Below are positions 23,921 through 32,408 of a DNA stretch of 64,000 nt, piece by piece. The notes under the pieces are model-generated. The model did not search any database. It was not told the DNA's origin and worked only from the letters and a program-made list of their open reading frames with translations. The translations under genes and the position numbers were made by a program. Source of the stretch: Geodermatophilus marinus. GTDB lineage: Bacteria; Actinomycetota; Actinomycetes; Mycobacteriales; Geodermatophilaceae. The first letter of the stretch is position 1. Every line of letters starts with the position of its first letter. The DNA is taken from NCBI RefSeq assembly GCF_003428645.1, contig NZ_QVQH01000007.1, positions 1-64,000 on the forward strand, given 5' to 3'.

Positions 23921-25102
23921 GTGACCGACCGCGACCGCGTCGTCGAGACCGCCCGGAGCGTGGTGGCCGAGCACCCACCTGCCACCACCCCGCAGCGGGC
24001 GTTCCTCGGCGCCTGCTTCGACGCCGGCCTGGCCTGGGTGCACTTCCCGGAGGGCTTCGGCGGCCTCGGCGTCGCCCCCGGCCTCCAGGCCGTCGCCGAC
24101 GGCATCCTGCAGGGCGCCGGCGGCCCCAACCCCTTCTGGCTCAACCCGATGGGCTACGGCATGGCCGGCCCCACGGTGATGGCGCACGCCTCCCGCGAGC
24201 TGGCCGCGCAGCTGCTGCGCCCCGACTACGTCTGCGACGAGATCTGGTGCCAGCTGTTCAGCGAGCCCGGCGCGGGCTCCGACCTCGCCGGGCTGGCCAC
24301 CCGGGCCGTGCGCGACGGCGACACCTGGGTGGTCACCGGCCAGAAGGTGTGGACGTCGAACGCGCACAAGGCCCGCCGCGCGCTGCTGCTGGCCCGCACC
24401 GACCCCGACCAGCCCAAGCACCGCGGGCTGACCTACTTCGTGCTGGACATGACCGACCCCGGCGTCGAGGTCCGCCCGCTGCGCCAGATGACCGGTGAGG
24501 CCGAGTTCAACGAGGTGTACCTGCGGGAGGCGCGGATCCCCGACGCCCACCGCCTCGGCGAGGTCGGCCAGGGCTGGCACGTCGCCATGACCACGCTGAT
24601 GAACGAGCGGACGGCGATCGGCGGCGGCAGCAGCGTCCGCGGCAGCGGCAGCATCGGCACCGCGCTGCGGCTGTGGCGCGAGCGCCCGGACCTGCGCACC
24701 CCGGCGCTGCGCGAGCGCCTGGTGCACCTGTTCGCCCGGGCCGACGCCGCCCGGCTCACCGGCGACCGCCAGCGGGCCGAGGCCGGCGAGCGGATCGGCC
24801 CCGAGGGCAGCATCGGCAAGCTCGTCGGCGCCGAGCTCAACCAGGACGTCCACGAGTGGTGCATGGACGCCCTCGGCGTCGAGGCCACCCTCTACAGCGG
24901 CTACGAGCCCCGCCCCGACGGCTCGCCACCGCCGGTGGAGGGGGAGGACCGGCAGCGGATGTTCCTGCGCAGCCGGGCCAACACCATCGAGGGCGGCACC
25001 TCCGAGGTGCTGCGCACCATCCTCGGCGAGCGGCTGCTCGGCCTGCCCGGCGACCTGCGCGCCGACACCGGCCGGCCGTGGAGCGAGGTGCCGCGTGGCT
25101 GA
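23921..25102 (+). CDS. Acyl-CoA dehydrogenase, FadE type (heterotetramer subunit candidate)
   Basis: 393 residues. WCQLFSEPGAGSDLAGLATR and WVVTGQKVWTSNAHKARRAL form the flavin and substrate sites; LRSRANTIEGGTSEVLRTIL is the late FAD-contacting block. It lacks the HGG-x-GF/YxxE segment carrying the usual base, as seen in one partner of the alpha2-beta2 enzymes used for steroid and bile side chains in actinobacteria. The partner would be the dehydrogenase at 25874. GTG 23921 is 11 bp after the crotonase stop; GAGAGGGG lies upstream. The SDR start lies inside its 3' end. Confidence 0.92.
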   Translation: MTDRDRVVETARSVVAEHPPATTPQRAFLGACFDAGLAWVHFPEGFGGLGVAPGLQAVADGILQGAGGPNPFWLNPMGYGMAGPTVMAHASRELAAQLLRPDYVCDEIWCQLFSEPGAGSDLAGLATRAVRDGDTWVVTGQKVWTSNAHKARRALLLARTDPDQPKHRGLTYFVLDMTDPGVEVRPLRQMTGEAEFNEVYLREARIPDAHRLGEVGQGWHVAMTTLMNERTAIGGGSSVRGSGSIGTALRLWRERPDLRTPALRERLVHLFARADAARLTGDRQRAEAGERIGPEGSIGKLVGAELNQDVHEWCMDALGVEATLYSGYEPRPDGSPPPVEGEDRQRMFLRSRANTIEGGTSEVLRTILGERLLGLPGDLRADTGRPWSEVPRG

Positions 25103-25874
25103 GGCGGGGGCCGGCGCGGCCCTGGCCGGGCGGGTCGCCCTGGTCACCGGCGGCGGCCGGGGCATCGGCGCGGCGATCAGCACCGAGCTGGCGCTGGCCG
25201 GCGCCGCCGTCGTCCTGACCTACCGGCGGGACGCCGACGCCGCGGCCGCGCTGGTCGACGAGCTGACCGGCGAGGGCGCCCGGGCGCACGCCGTCGAGGC
25301 GCACGTCGAGGACCCCGCCTCCTCGGAGCGGGCGGTCCAGGCCGCCGTCGAGCGCTTCGGTGCGCTCGACGTGCTGGTGAGCAACGCCGGGGTCGCCAGC
25401 CGCGGGAACCCGGTGGCGGCCACGACGCACGAGGAGCTGTCGTGGGTGCTGGCGGTGCACGCGCTCGGCCCGCACCAGCTGGTGCGGGCGGCGCTGCCGC
25501 ACCTGCGCCGGCAGCCCCGCTCCGACGTCGTGTTCATCAGCAGCATCGCCGCCTCCACCTGGACACCGGGCGGTGCCCCGTACGCCATGGGCAAGGCGGC
25601 GGTCGAGGCGCTCGCGCACACCCTGGCCCGCGAGGAGCGCCGCGCCGGCGTGCGCGTCAACGTCGTCGCCCCCGGGCTCACCGACACCGAGATGGGCCGC
25701 CGGCTGGCCCGCGCCACCCGCAGCGTCGAGGACATCCACGAGCTCGACACCTCCTCGCCGTTCGGCCGGGTCTGCGCCCCCGAGGACGTCGCCCGGGTGG
25801 TGCGGTTCCTCGTCGGGCCCGAGGGCGGCTACGTGAACGACCAGCGGATCGTCGTCGACGGAGGGACCTTCTGA
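25095..25874 (+). CDS. Short-chain dehydrogenase (3-hydroxyacyl-CoA dehydrogenase-like)
   Basis: 259 residues of a classical SDR. VALVTGGGRGIGAAIS is the cofactor loop, VLVSNAGVA the structural motif, and Ser of FISSIAAS with YAMGK supplies the catalytic residues. NVVAPGLTDTEMG follows. It starts with GTG eight bases inside the preceding dehydrogenase gene, and its stop overlaps the next ATG (TGATG), so all three are translationally coupled. The likely role is the hydroxyacyl-CoA oxidation step of this beta-oxidation-like pathway; NAD or NADP preference is not clear. Confidence 0.92.
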   Translation: MAEAGAGAALAGRVALVTGGGRGIGAAISTELALAGAAVVLTYRRDADAAAALVDELTGEGARAHAVEAHVEDPASSERAVQAAVERFGALDVLVSNAGVASRGNPVAATTHEELSWVLAVHALGPHQLVRAALPHLRRQPRSDVVFISSIAASTWTPGGAPYAMGKAAVEALAHTLAREERRAGVRVNVVAPGLTDTEMGRRLARATRSVEDIHELDTSSPFGRVCAPEDVARVVRFLVGPEGGYVNDQRIVVDGGTF

Positions 25875-27016
25875 TGGTCGAGTTCGAGTTCACCCCCGAG
25901 CAGCGCGACCTGCGCGCGGTCGCCCGGGAGTTCTGCACCGAGCGGTTCGCCGGGCCCGAGGTGCGCCGGCTGGTGGAGACCCCCGACGGCTTCGACCGGG
26001 AGGTCTGGCGCCGGCTGGGCCGCGACGTCGGGCTGCTCGGCCTGGCGCTGCCCGAGGAGCTCGGCGGGGCCGGCGCCGGCCTGGTCGACCTCGCGCTGGT
26101 CGCCGAGGAGTTCGGCCGGGCCGTCGCCCCGGCACCGTTGGTCGGCACGGTCGCGCTGGCGGCGACGGCGCTGCGGCTGGCCGGCGACGACGGCACCGCC
26201 GAGGAGCTGCTGCCGGCGATCGCCGAGGGCGAGGCCGTCGTCGCGCTCGCCGCCACGGACGACCGCGGCGCGTGGGCACCGGCCCAGCCGACCGTGCGGG
26301 CCACCCGCACCGACTCCGGCTGGCGGCTGACCGGCGAGCAGGCGCACGTGCTCGACGGCGCCGCCGCGGACGCCGTGCTGGTGCTCGCCACCACGGAGAC
26401 CGGCACCGGCCTGTTCGCCGTCGACGGGGCGGCCGACGGCCTCACCCGCGAACCCCTGTCGGTGCTGGACCTGACCCGCCGGCTGGCGCGGCTGCGCTAC
26501 GCCGACGTCCCCGCGCGGGCGGTGGGGGAGCCCGGGCAGGCCGCCACCGCGGTCGCCGGGGCGCGCGACGTCGCCGCCGTCGTCCTGGCCGCCGAGGCGG
26601 TCGGCGGCGCCCAGCGGCTGCTGGACATGTCGGTGGAGTACGCCAGGACCCGGCTGCAGTTCGGCCGGGCGATCGGCTCCTTCCAGGCGGTCAAGCACCG
26701 CTGCGCGGACATGCTGGTCGACGTCGAGCACGCCCGGTCGGTCGCCTACCACGCCGCCTGGGCGCAGGACGCGGGCACGGACGACCCCCGGGTCGCCGCC
26801 GACCTGGCCACGACGGTCACGGCCGAGGCCTACCTGCGCGTCGCGAAGAACACCGTCCAGGTGCACGGCGGCATCGGCTTCACCTGGGAGCACCCCACCC
26901 ACCTGTACTACAAGCGCGCCGTCGGGGACGCCGCACTGCTCGGCGGCCGCGCCGCGGCCGCCGAGCGGCTCGCCGCGGCCGTGCTCGACGGCCCCGCGCT
27001 CGGCGGGGTGGCGTGA
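25874..27016 (+). CDS. Acyl-CoA dehydrogenase, partner of the 23921 gene
   Basis: 380 residues. FEFTPEQRDLRAVAREFC at the N-terminus, a shortened central beta domain with little of the usual TEPxxGSD motif, and the C-terminal NTVQVHGGIGFTWEHPTHLYYKRA. That last block carries the Glu expected to act as base. The degenerate central FAD site together with an intact C-terminal site complements the 23921 protein, the pattern of heterotetrameric FadE pairs. The ATG overlaps the SDR stop. It is the last gene of the operon; the TetR gene follows after 178 bp. Confidence 0.92.
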   Translation: MVEFEFTPEQRDLRAVAREFCTERFAGPEVRRLVETPDGFDREVWRRLGRDVGLLGLALPEELGGAGAGLVDLALVAEEFGRAVAPAPLVGTVALAATALRLAGDDGTAEELLPAIAEGEAVVALAATDDRGAWAPAQPTVRATRTDSGWRLTGEQAHVLDGAAADAVLVLATTETGTGLFAVDGAADGLTREPLSVLDLTRRLARLRYADVPARAVGEPGQAATAVAGARDVAAVVLAAEAVGGAQRLLDMSVEYARTRLQFGRAIGSFQAVKHRCADMLVDVEHARSVAYHAAWAQDAGTDDPRVAADLATTVTAEAYLRVAKNTVQVHGGIGFTWEHPTHLYYKRAVGDAALLGGRAAAAERLAAAVLDGPALGGVA

Positions 27017-27104
27017 CGCACACCCGACTCCTCCCGGCTGCCGCGCGGCCGCGGCGGTGACCGTCGGCAGCGACCGACCGGGGGTGCGCCGGCTCCTCCG
27101 CTCG

Positions 27105-27110
27105 TACCGT
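27105..27110 (+). promoter_or_regulatory. Candidate -10 element for TetR gene
   Basis: TACCGT lies 84 bp before the GTG at 27195 in a 178-bp gap, identical to the -10 at 21114. No convincing -35 was found. Imperfect GAACCGG/CCGGTTC repeats at about 27122 and 27170 could be an operator. Confidence 0.3.
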
Positions 27111-27194
27111 GACGTCGAGAGCGAACCGGTCGGCGCCGGGTCGGACCGGGAGGTACGCGGCCGCGCGAGCCGGTTCCCGATCGAGGGAGGGGTC

Positions 27195-27908
27195 GTGGGC
27201 GCGCAGCCAGCCGCAGGGATCGTGACCGTGCCGGGCCCGGCGCAGCAGGAGCGCCGCGACGCCGGGCCGCTGACCGGCAAGGGCCGGGCCCGCAAGGCCG
27301 AGCTCCTCGACGCAGCCCGTCGCGTGTTCGAGCGCCGGGGGTTCCTCGACACCCGCGTGGCGGACATCGTGGGCGAGGCCCGGGTCGCGCAGGGGACCTT
27401 CTACACCTACTTCGACTCGAAGGACGCGGTGTTCCAGGCCGTGGCCCGGGCGGTCGTGGCCGAGCTGCTCGAGGCCCTCCAGGCCGCCGGCCCGCACGCG
27501 GGCACGCCGTACGAGCGGGCCCACGCGGCGATGGAGCGCTTCGTCGACGCCTACCAGCCCCGGGCGCGGATCATCGCCCTCATCGAGCAGGTGGGCACCT
27601 TCACCCCGGAGCTCAAGCACCTGCGGCTGCAGGTCCGCGAGGCCTTCGTCGAGCGGGCCGCCCGCGGCATCGCCCACCAGCAGGAGTCCGGCGTCGCCGA
27701 CCGGTCCCTGGACCCGGTGCTCACCGCCGAGGTGCTCGGCGCGATGGTCGACCACACCTGCTACGTGTGGCTCAACCTCGGCAAGGAGTTCGACCGCGAG
27801 GCGCTGCTGCGCACGCTGACCCTGGTCTGGGTCCGGGCGATCGGGGCCGAGGAGGCCGGGGGCACCGGCCGGCCCGGCGCGGCCGATCCGGTGCACGCCA
27901 CCTCCTGA
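27195..27908 (+). CDS. TetR-family transcriptional regulator
   Basis: 237 residues. The N-terminal helix-turn-helix spans about residues 30-75: RKAELLDAARRVFERRGF, DTRVADIVGEARVAQG, TFYTYFDSKDAVFQAV. The C-terminal ligand domain is all-helical. GTG 27195 is chosen for the GAGGGAGGGG immediately upstream; a longer reading from 27057 adds a low-complexity leader. It lies between the acyl-CoA operon and icmF, and probably represses one or both when an acyl-CoA ligand is absent. A strong hairpin separates it from icmF. Confidence 0.9.
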   Translation: MGAQPAAGIVTVPGPAQQERRDAGPLTGKGRARKAELLDAARRVFERRGFLDTRVADIVGEARVAQGTFYTYFDSKDAVFQAVARAVVAELLEALQAAGPHAGTPYERAHAAMERFVDAYQPRARIIALIEQVGTFTPELKHLRLQVREAFVERAARGIAHQQESGVADRSLDPVLTAEVLGAMVDHTCYVWLNLGKEFDREALLRTLTLVWVRAIGAEEAGGTGRPGAADPVHATS

Positions 27909-27940
27909 CCCCTCGGGGCGGGTGCCCGGCGTACGGGCCG

Positions 27941-28009
27941 GGGGCGGCTCGCGGCCGGGGACGGCTCGCGGCCGGGGGCGCTCGCGGCCGGGGGCGCTCG
28001 CGGCCGGTC
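27941..28009. repeat. Four tandem 16-17-bp GC repeats
   Basis: CTCGCGGCCGG occurs at 27948, 27965, 27981 and 27997, in tandem units of 16 or 17 bp, just after the TetR stop. They look like a small expandable tandem repeat. No coding signal or promoter is visible inside. Confidence 0.65.
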
Positions 28010-28024
28010 CGCTGCGTTCCGCGC

Positions 28025-28072
28025 GGCTTCCTACGGCTCTGAGTGCCGGTGCACTCAGAGACGTAGGAAGCC
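28025..28072 (+). terminator. Long hairpin between tetR and icmF
   Basis: 22-bp arms (GGCTTCCTACG-G-CTCTGAGTGC and its complement) with one mismatch around the loop CGGT. The stem is much less GC-rich than its surroundings. It probably ends tetR transcription. No T-tract follows. Confidence 0.65.
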
Positions 28073-28120
28073 GGAAGGGTGTTCCAGGCGCGGCGTGGAC
28101 GGGGCGGACGCGCCCTGGGA

Positions 28121-28144
28121 TAGTAGGACGTCCGAACAGTTCGG
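28121..28144 (+). promoter_or_regulatory. icmF promoter/operator region
   Basis: TAGTAGGAC at 28121-28129 offers a -10-like TAGGAC. It is overlapped by the palindrome GGACGTCC and followed by CCGAA-CAG-TTCGG at 28132-28144. This is a likely repressor site 38 bp before the icmF ATG; the upstream TetR protein is the obvious candidate. Confidence 0.4.
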
Positions 28145-28181
28145 CCCGACGGCGCCGCGGCGTCCGACCCCGAGGAGCGGC

Positions 28182-31100
28182 ATGCCCGCCGACCTGCACG
28201 TCCCCGTCCACCCCGTCCGGTTCGTCACCGCGGCCAGCCTGTTCGACGGGCACGACGCGGCCATCAACGTGATGCGGCGGCTGCTGCAGAGCCAGGGTGC
28301 GGAGGTGGTGCACCTCGGGCACGACCGCAGCGTGGACACCGTCGTCCGCGCCGCGCTGGAGGAGGACGTGCAGGGGGTGGCCATCTCCTCCTACCAGGGC
28401 GGCCACGTCGAGTACTTCAGCTACCTGGTCGAGCGGCTGGCGCAGGCCGGCGCCGGCCACGTCAAGGTCTTCGGGGGCGGCGGCGGGGTGATCGTGCCCG
28501 AGGAGATCGCGCTGCTGCGCGAGCGCGGCGTGCGCATCTTCAGCCCCGAGGACGGCCAGCGGCTCGGCCTGCCCGGGATGATCAACGAGCTGATCCGGGA
28601 GTGCGACGTCGACCTGGCCGCGCAGGGTCCGGACGTCGACGCCCTGCGCACCGGCGACCCGGCGGCGCTGGCCCGCACGATCTCGGTGCTGGAGACCGGC
28701 CGCGACGAGGAGCTCGCCGCCCGGGTGCGCGAGGCCGCCGCCGGCCGGACCGTGCCGGTGCTGGGCATCACCGGCACCGGCGGGTCGGGCAAGTCCTCGC
28801 TCACCGACGAGCTGCTGCGCCGGCTGCGGACCGACCAGGAGGACAAGCTGCGGGTCGCCGTCCTGGCGATCGACCCGACCCGCCGCCGCGGCGGGGGCGC
28901 GCTGCTCGGCGACCGGATCCGGATGAACGCGCTGGAGACCGGCGAGGGGTCGCACACCTTCTTCCGGTCGATGGCCACCCGCTCGGCCGGCGCGGAGACG
29001 CCTGCGCACCTCGAGGACGTCCTCGCCGCGGTGAAGGCCGCCGGCTTCGACCTCGTCATCGTGGAGACGCCGGGCATCGGGCAGGGCGACGCCGGCATCG
29101 TGCCGTTCTCCGACGTGTCGCTGTACGTGATGACGCCGGAGTTCGGTGCCGCCTCGCAGCTGGAGAAGATCGACATGCTCGACTTCGCCGACGCGGTCGC
29201 GGTCAACAAGTTCGAGCGGCGCGGTGCCGAGGACGCCCGCCGGGACGTCGCCCGGCAGATGGTGCGCAACCGCGAGGCGTTCGGGCAGCCCTGGGAGGAG
29301 ATGCCGGTCTTCGGCACCAGCGCCGCCCGGTTCAACGACGACGGGGTCACCGCGCTCTACCACCACCTGCTCGGGCTGCTCACCGAGCAGGGGCTGCCAG
29401 CCGGCACCGGCGTCCTGCCGCGGGTCGACACCCGCACCTCCACCGGGCTGGCCAGCGTGGTGCCCTCGCAGCGCTCCCGGTACCTGGCCGAGATCTCCGA
29501 GGCGGTGCGCGCCTACCACGCCGAGACCGAGGCGCAGGCGGCCGTCGTCCGCCGGCGCCAGCACCTGCGCACCGCCGCCGAGGTGCTCGAGGGGGAGCCG
29601 TCCGAGGCCGCCGCCGCGGCGGCGGAGGCCGCCGACGCCGAGCTGTCACCGGGAGTCCGCGCGCTGCTGGAGGAGTGGCCGGCCCGCGTCCAGGACTACT
29701 CCGGCGACGAGCACGTCTACACCGTGCGCGGGCGGGAGATCCACGTCCCGCTGACCCGGGAGACGCTGTCGGGCACCAAGGTGCGCCGGGTGGCGCTGCC
29801 GCGCACGAGGGATGAGGCGGAGCTGCTGGGCTTCCTGCGGCGGGAGAACCTGCCCGGCGCCTTCCCGTTCACCGCCGGGGTCTTCCCGTTCAAGCGCTCC
29901 GGCGAGGCCCCGGCCCGGATGTTCGCCGGCGAGGGCGACGCGTTCCGCACCAACCGCCGGTTCAAGCTCCTCTCCGCCGGCAACGAGGCCACCCGGCTGT
30001 CGACGGCGTTCGACTCGGTCACCCTCTACGGGCGCGACCCCGACCCGCGCCCGGACGTCTACGGCAAGGTCGGCACGTCGGGGGTCTCGATCGCCACGCT
30101 CGACGACATGGAGGTCCTCTACTCCGGTTTCGACCTGTGCAGCCCGACCACGTCGGTGTCGATGACCATCAACGGCCCGGCGCCGGCGATCCTGGCGATG
30201 TTCCTCAACACCGCGATCGACCAGCAGCTCGACCGGTTCCGGGAGGACGAGGGCCGGGAGCCCGACGCCGCCGAGGCCGAGGAGATCCGCGCCCGGGTGC
30301 TGACGACCGTCCGGGGCACGGTGCAGGCCGACATCCTCAAGGAGGACCAGGGCCAGAACACCTGCATCTTCTCCACCGAGTTCGCGCTGCGCTGCATGGC
30401 CGACATCCAGGAGTGGTTCATCGAGCACGGCGTCCGGAACTTCTACTCGGTGTCGATCTCCGGCTACCACATCGCCGAGGCCGGGGCGAACCCGATCAGC
30501 CAGCTGGCGTTCACGCTGGCCAACGGCTTCACCTACGTGGAGTCCTACCTGGCCCGCGGCATGGACATCGACGACTTCGCGCCGAACCTGTCGTTCTTCT
30601 TCTCCAACGGCATGGACGCCGAGTACTCGGTGATCGGCCGGGTGGCCCGCCGCATCTGGGCCGTCGCCATGCGCGAGAAGTACGGCGCCAACGCCCGCTC
30701 GCAGCAGCTGAAGTACCACGTGCAGACCTCGGGCCGCTCCCTGCACGCCCAGGAGATGGACTTCAACGACATCCGCACCACGCTGCAGGCGCTGTGCGCC
30801 ATCTACGACAACGCCAACAGCCTGCACACCAACGCCTACGACGAGGCGGTGACCACCCCCTCGACGCACTCGGTGCGCCGGGCGCTGGCCATCCAGATGA
30901 TCATCGACAAGGAGTGGGGGCTGGCCGGCAACGAGAACCCGCTGCAGGGCTCGTTCGTCGTCGACGAGCTCACCGACCTGGTCGAGGAGGCGGTGCTGGC
31001 CGAGTTCGACCGCATCGCCGAGCGCGGCGGCGTGCTGGGCGCCATGGAGACCGGCTACCAGCGCGGCAAGATCCAGGACGAGTCGATGCTCTACGAGCAC

Positions 31101-31415
31101 CGCAAGCACGACGGCAGCCTGCCGATCGTCGGCGTGAACACCTTCCTCGACCCGCACGCCGGCGAGGAGGCCCCGAAGACGCTCGAGCTCGCCCGCGCCA
31201 CCGAGGCGGAGAAGCAGTCGCAGCTGCAGCGGCTGGCCGACTTCCACGCCCGGCACGCCGACGAGGCGCCCGCGGCGCTGGCCCGCCTCCAGCAGGTCGC
31301 CATGGACGGCGGCAACGTCTTCGCCGCCCTGATGGACGCCGTCCGGGCCTGCTCGCTGGGGCAGATCTCCGACGCCTTCTTCGAGGTGGGCGGCCAGTAC
31401 CGCCGCAACGTGTGA
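28182..31415 (+). CDS. icmF: Fused isobutyryl-CoA mutase (IcmF), B12-dependent
   Basis: 1077 residues with the IcmF domain order. (1) B12-binding Rossmann domain, residues ~10-145, with FDGHDAAINV: H24 is the expected lower cobalt ligand. (2) MeaB-like chaperone GTPase, ~180-420, P-loop GITGTGGSGKSS near 194. (3) Mutase TIM barrel, ~555-1077, with FTAGVFPFKRSGEAPARMF and SVSISGYHIAEAGANP. The mutase interconverts isobutyryl-CoA and n-butyryl-CoA, and in some members isovaleryl- and pivalyl-CoA, using adenosylcobalamin; the GTPase repairs the cofactor. ATG 28182 has GAGGAG upstream. It would feed branched products of the nearby acyl-CoA operon into beta-oxidation. Confidence 0.95.
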   Translation: MPADLHVPVHPVRFVTAASLFDGHDAAINVMRRLLQSQGAEVVHLGHDRSVDTVVRAALEEDVQGVAISSYQGGHVEYFSYLVERLAQAGAGHVKVFGGGGGVIVPEEIALLRERGVRIFSPEDGQRLGLPGMINELIRECDVDLAAQGPDVDALRTGDPAALARTISVLETGRDEELAARVREAAAGRTVPVLGITGTGGSGKSSLTDELLRRLRTDQEDKLRVAVLAIDPTRRRGGGALLGDRIRMNALETGEGSHTFFRSMATRSAGAETPAHLEDVLAAVKAAGFDLVIVETPGIGQGDAGIVPFSDVSLYVMTPEFGAASQLEKIDMLDFADAVAVNKFERRGAEDARRDVARQMVRNREAFGQPWEEMPVFGTSAARFNDDGVTALYHHLLGLLTEQGLPAGTGVLPRVDTRTSTGLASVVPSQRSRYLAEISEAVRAYHAETEAQAAVVRRRQHLRTAAEVLEGEPSEAAAAAAEAADAELSPGVRALLEEWPARVQDYSGDEHVYTVRGREIHVPLTRETLSGTKVRRVALPRTRDEAELLGFLRRENLPGAFPFTAGVFPFKRSGEAPARMFAGEGDAFRTNRRFKLLSAGNEATRLSTAFDSVTLYGRDPDPRPDVYGKVGTSGVSIATLDDMEVLYSGFDLCSPTTSVSMTINGPAPAILAMFLNTAIDQQLDRFREDEGREPDAAEAEEIRARVLTTVRGTVQADILKEDQGQNTCIFSTEFALRCMADIQEWFIEHGVRNFYSVSISGYHIAEAGANPISQLAFTLANGFTYVESYLARGMDIDDFAPNLSFFFSNGMDAEYSVIGRVARRIWAVAMREKYGANARSQQLKYHVQTSGRSLHAQEMDFNDIRTTLQALCAIYDNANSLHTNAYDEAVTTPSTHSVRRALAIQMIIDKEWGLAGNENPLQGSFVVDELTDLVEEAVLAEFDRIAERGGVLGAMETGYQRGKIQDESMLYEHRKHDGSLPIVGVNTFLDPHAGEEAPKTLELARATEAEKQSQLQRLADFHARHADEAPAALARLQQVAMDGGNVFAALMDAVRACSLGQISDAFFEVGGQYRRNV

Positions 31416-31432
31416 GGACCCCCGTGCCCCCC

Positions 31433-31492
31433 GAGAAGGACCCCCTCCTCCCCACGCCTCGCACGCTCGGCGCGGGCCCCGGGAGGGGGCCG
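31433..31492 (+). repeat. Intercistronic repeat, copy 3
   Basis: 18 bp after the icmF stop. It begins GAGAAGGACCCCCTCCTCCC and ends GGGCCCCGGGAGGGGGCCG. It aligns with the complement of 58918-58979 over about 60 bp with few differences and indels. It lies downstream of the gene in the same relative orientation as the other two copies. Confidence 0.7.
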
Positions 31493-31518
31493 CAGCGGCA
31501 CGCGAGGGGCTGGCCCGG

Positions 31519-32280
31519 GTGCTGACCGACGACCTCGGGACGGCGGTGGACCTGCCGCGGCCGCCGCGGCGGGTCGTGTCGCTGGTGCCCTCGCTGACCG
31601 AGGCCCTCGCGGAGACGGTCCCGGACCGGCTGGTGGGTGCCACCGACTGGTGCACCCACCCGGCCGGCCTCGACGTGCCGCGGGTGCGGGGCACCAAGAA
31701 CCCCGACCGGGCGGCGATCGAGGCGCTGGCCCCCGACCTGGTGGTCGCCAACCGGGAGGAGAACCGGCGCCTCGACGTCGACCGGTTGCGGGCGGCCGGG
31801 GTCCCGGTGTGGGTGACCGTCATCGAGTCGGTGGCCGAGGCCCTGGCCTCGCTGCGCCGGCTGTTCGGGGAAGTCCTCGACGTCGGTGAGCCGGGCTGGT
31901 TGACCGCCGCCGCGGCCTCGTGGGCGGCCCCCGTGCCGGGCCCGCCGCTGCGGGTCGCCGTCCCGGTCTGGCGGGACCCCTGGATGGTGGTCGGCCCGCG
32001 CACCTTCACCGGTGACGTGCTGGCGCGGCTCGGCTTGGTCAACGCCTTCGACGCCGGGGAGGACCGCTACCCGAAGGTCTCGGTCGAGGAGGTCGCGGTG
32101 GCCGGCCCGGACGTCGTCGTCCTCCCCGACGAGCCCTACCTGTTCACCGCGGACGACGGCCCGGAGGCGTTCCCCGGCACCCGCTGCGCGCTGGTCCCCG
32201 GCCGCGACCTGACCTGGTACGGGCCCTCGCTGGCCGGCGCCCGGGACCGCCTGCTCCGCGCCGTTCGCACGGCCGGGTGA
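31519..32280 (+). CDS. Cytosolic helical-backbone metal receptor (BtuF/TroA-fold) protein
   Basis: 253 residues of the periplasmic-binding-protein fold used by BtuF and FhuD: RVVSLVPSLTEALAET, VRGTKNPDRAAIEALAPDLVVAN and VEEVAVAGPDVVVLPDEPY. There is no signal peptide and no lipobox; the GTG at 31519 opens directly into the domain. The protein should therefore stay in the cytosol. Sitting 103 bp after the B12-dependent mutase, it may bind or deliver a cobalamin. That is inference: the fold also binds haem and siderophores. No permease or ATPase gene is adjacent. Confidence 0.82.
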   Translation: MLTDDLGTAVDLPRPPRRVVSLVPSLTEALAETVPDRLVGATDWCTHPAGLDVPRVRGTKNPDRAAIEALAPDLVVANREENRRLDVDRLRAAGVPVWVTVIESVAEALASLRRLFGEVLDVGEPGWLTAAAASWAAPVPGPPLRVAVPVWRDPWMVVGPRTFTGDVLARLGLVNAFDAGEDRYPKVSVEEVAVAGPDVVVLPDEPYLFTADDGPEAFPGTRCALVPGRDLTWYGPSLAGARDRLLRAVRTAG

Positions 32281-32313
32281 TCCGGGGCGGAGGGGCTCAG
32301 GATCGCGGGCCGG

Positions 32314-32334
32314 CCGACCGATCGATACGGTCGG
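32314..32334 (+). promoter_or_regulatory. Dyad overlapping a -10 element before flavohemoglobin
   Basis: Perfect 7-bp arms CCGACCG and CGGTCGG around ATCGATA. TACGGT at 32326-32331 fits the -10 consensus and lies within the dyad, so a bound protein would block transcription. The gene start is 75 bp downstream. Confidence 0.42.
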
Positions 32335-32408
32335 GTCGAGTCGGAACCGGCTCCGGCGTCGAGCACGGGGCCGACGCGCGTCGAGCGGCACGGGGGACGG
32401 AGGTGCTG

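Noticed and set aside
27941-28072. Phage attachment site or IS remnant
   Set aside because: Tandem repeats and a hairpin only; no transposase, integrase, tRNA or target-site duplication is seen.
26880-29564. 894-residue minus-strand open frame
   Set aside because: Antisense to tetR and icmF, with Gly/Arg/His-biased sequence and no recognised domain.
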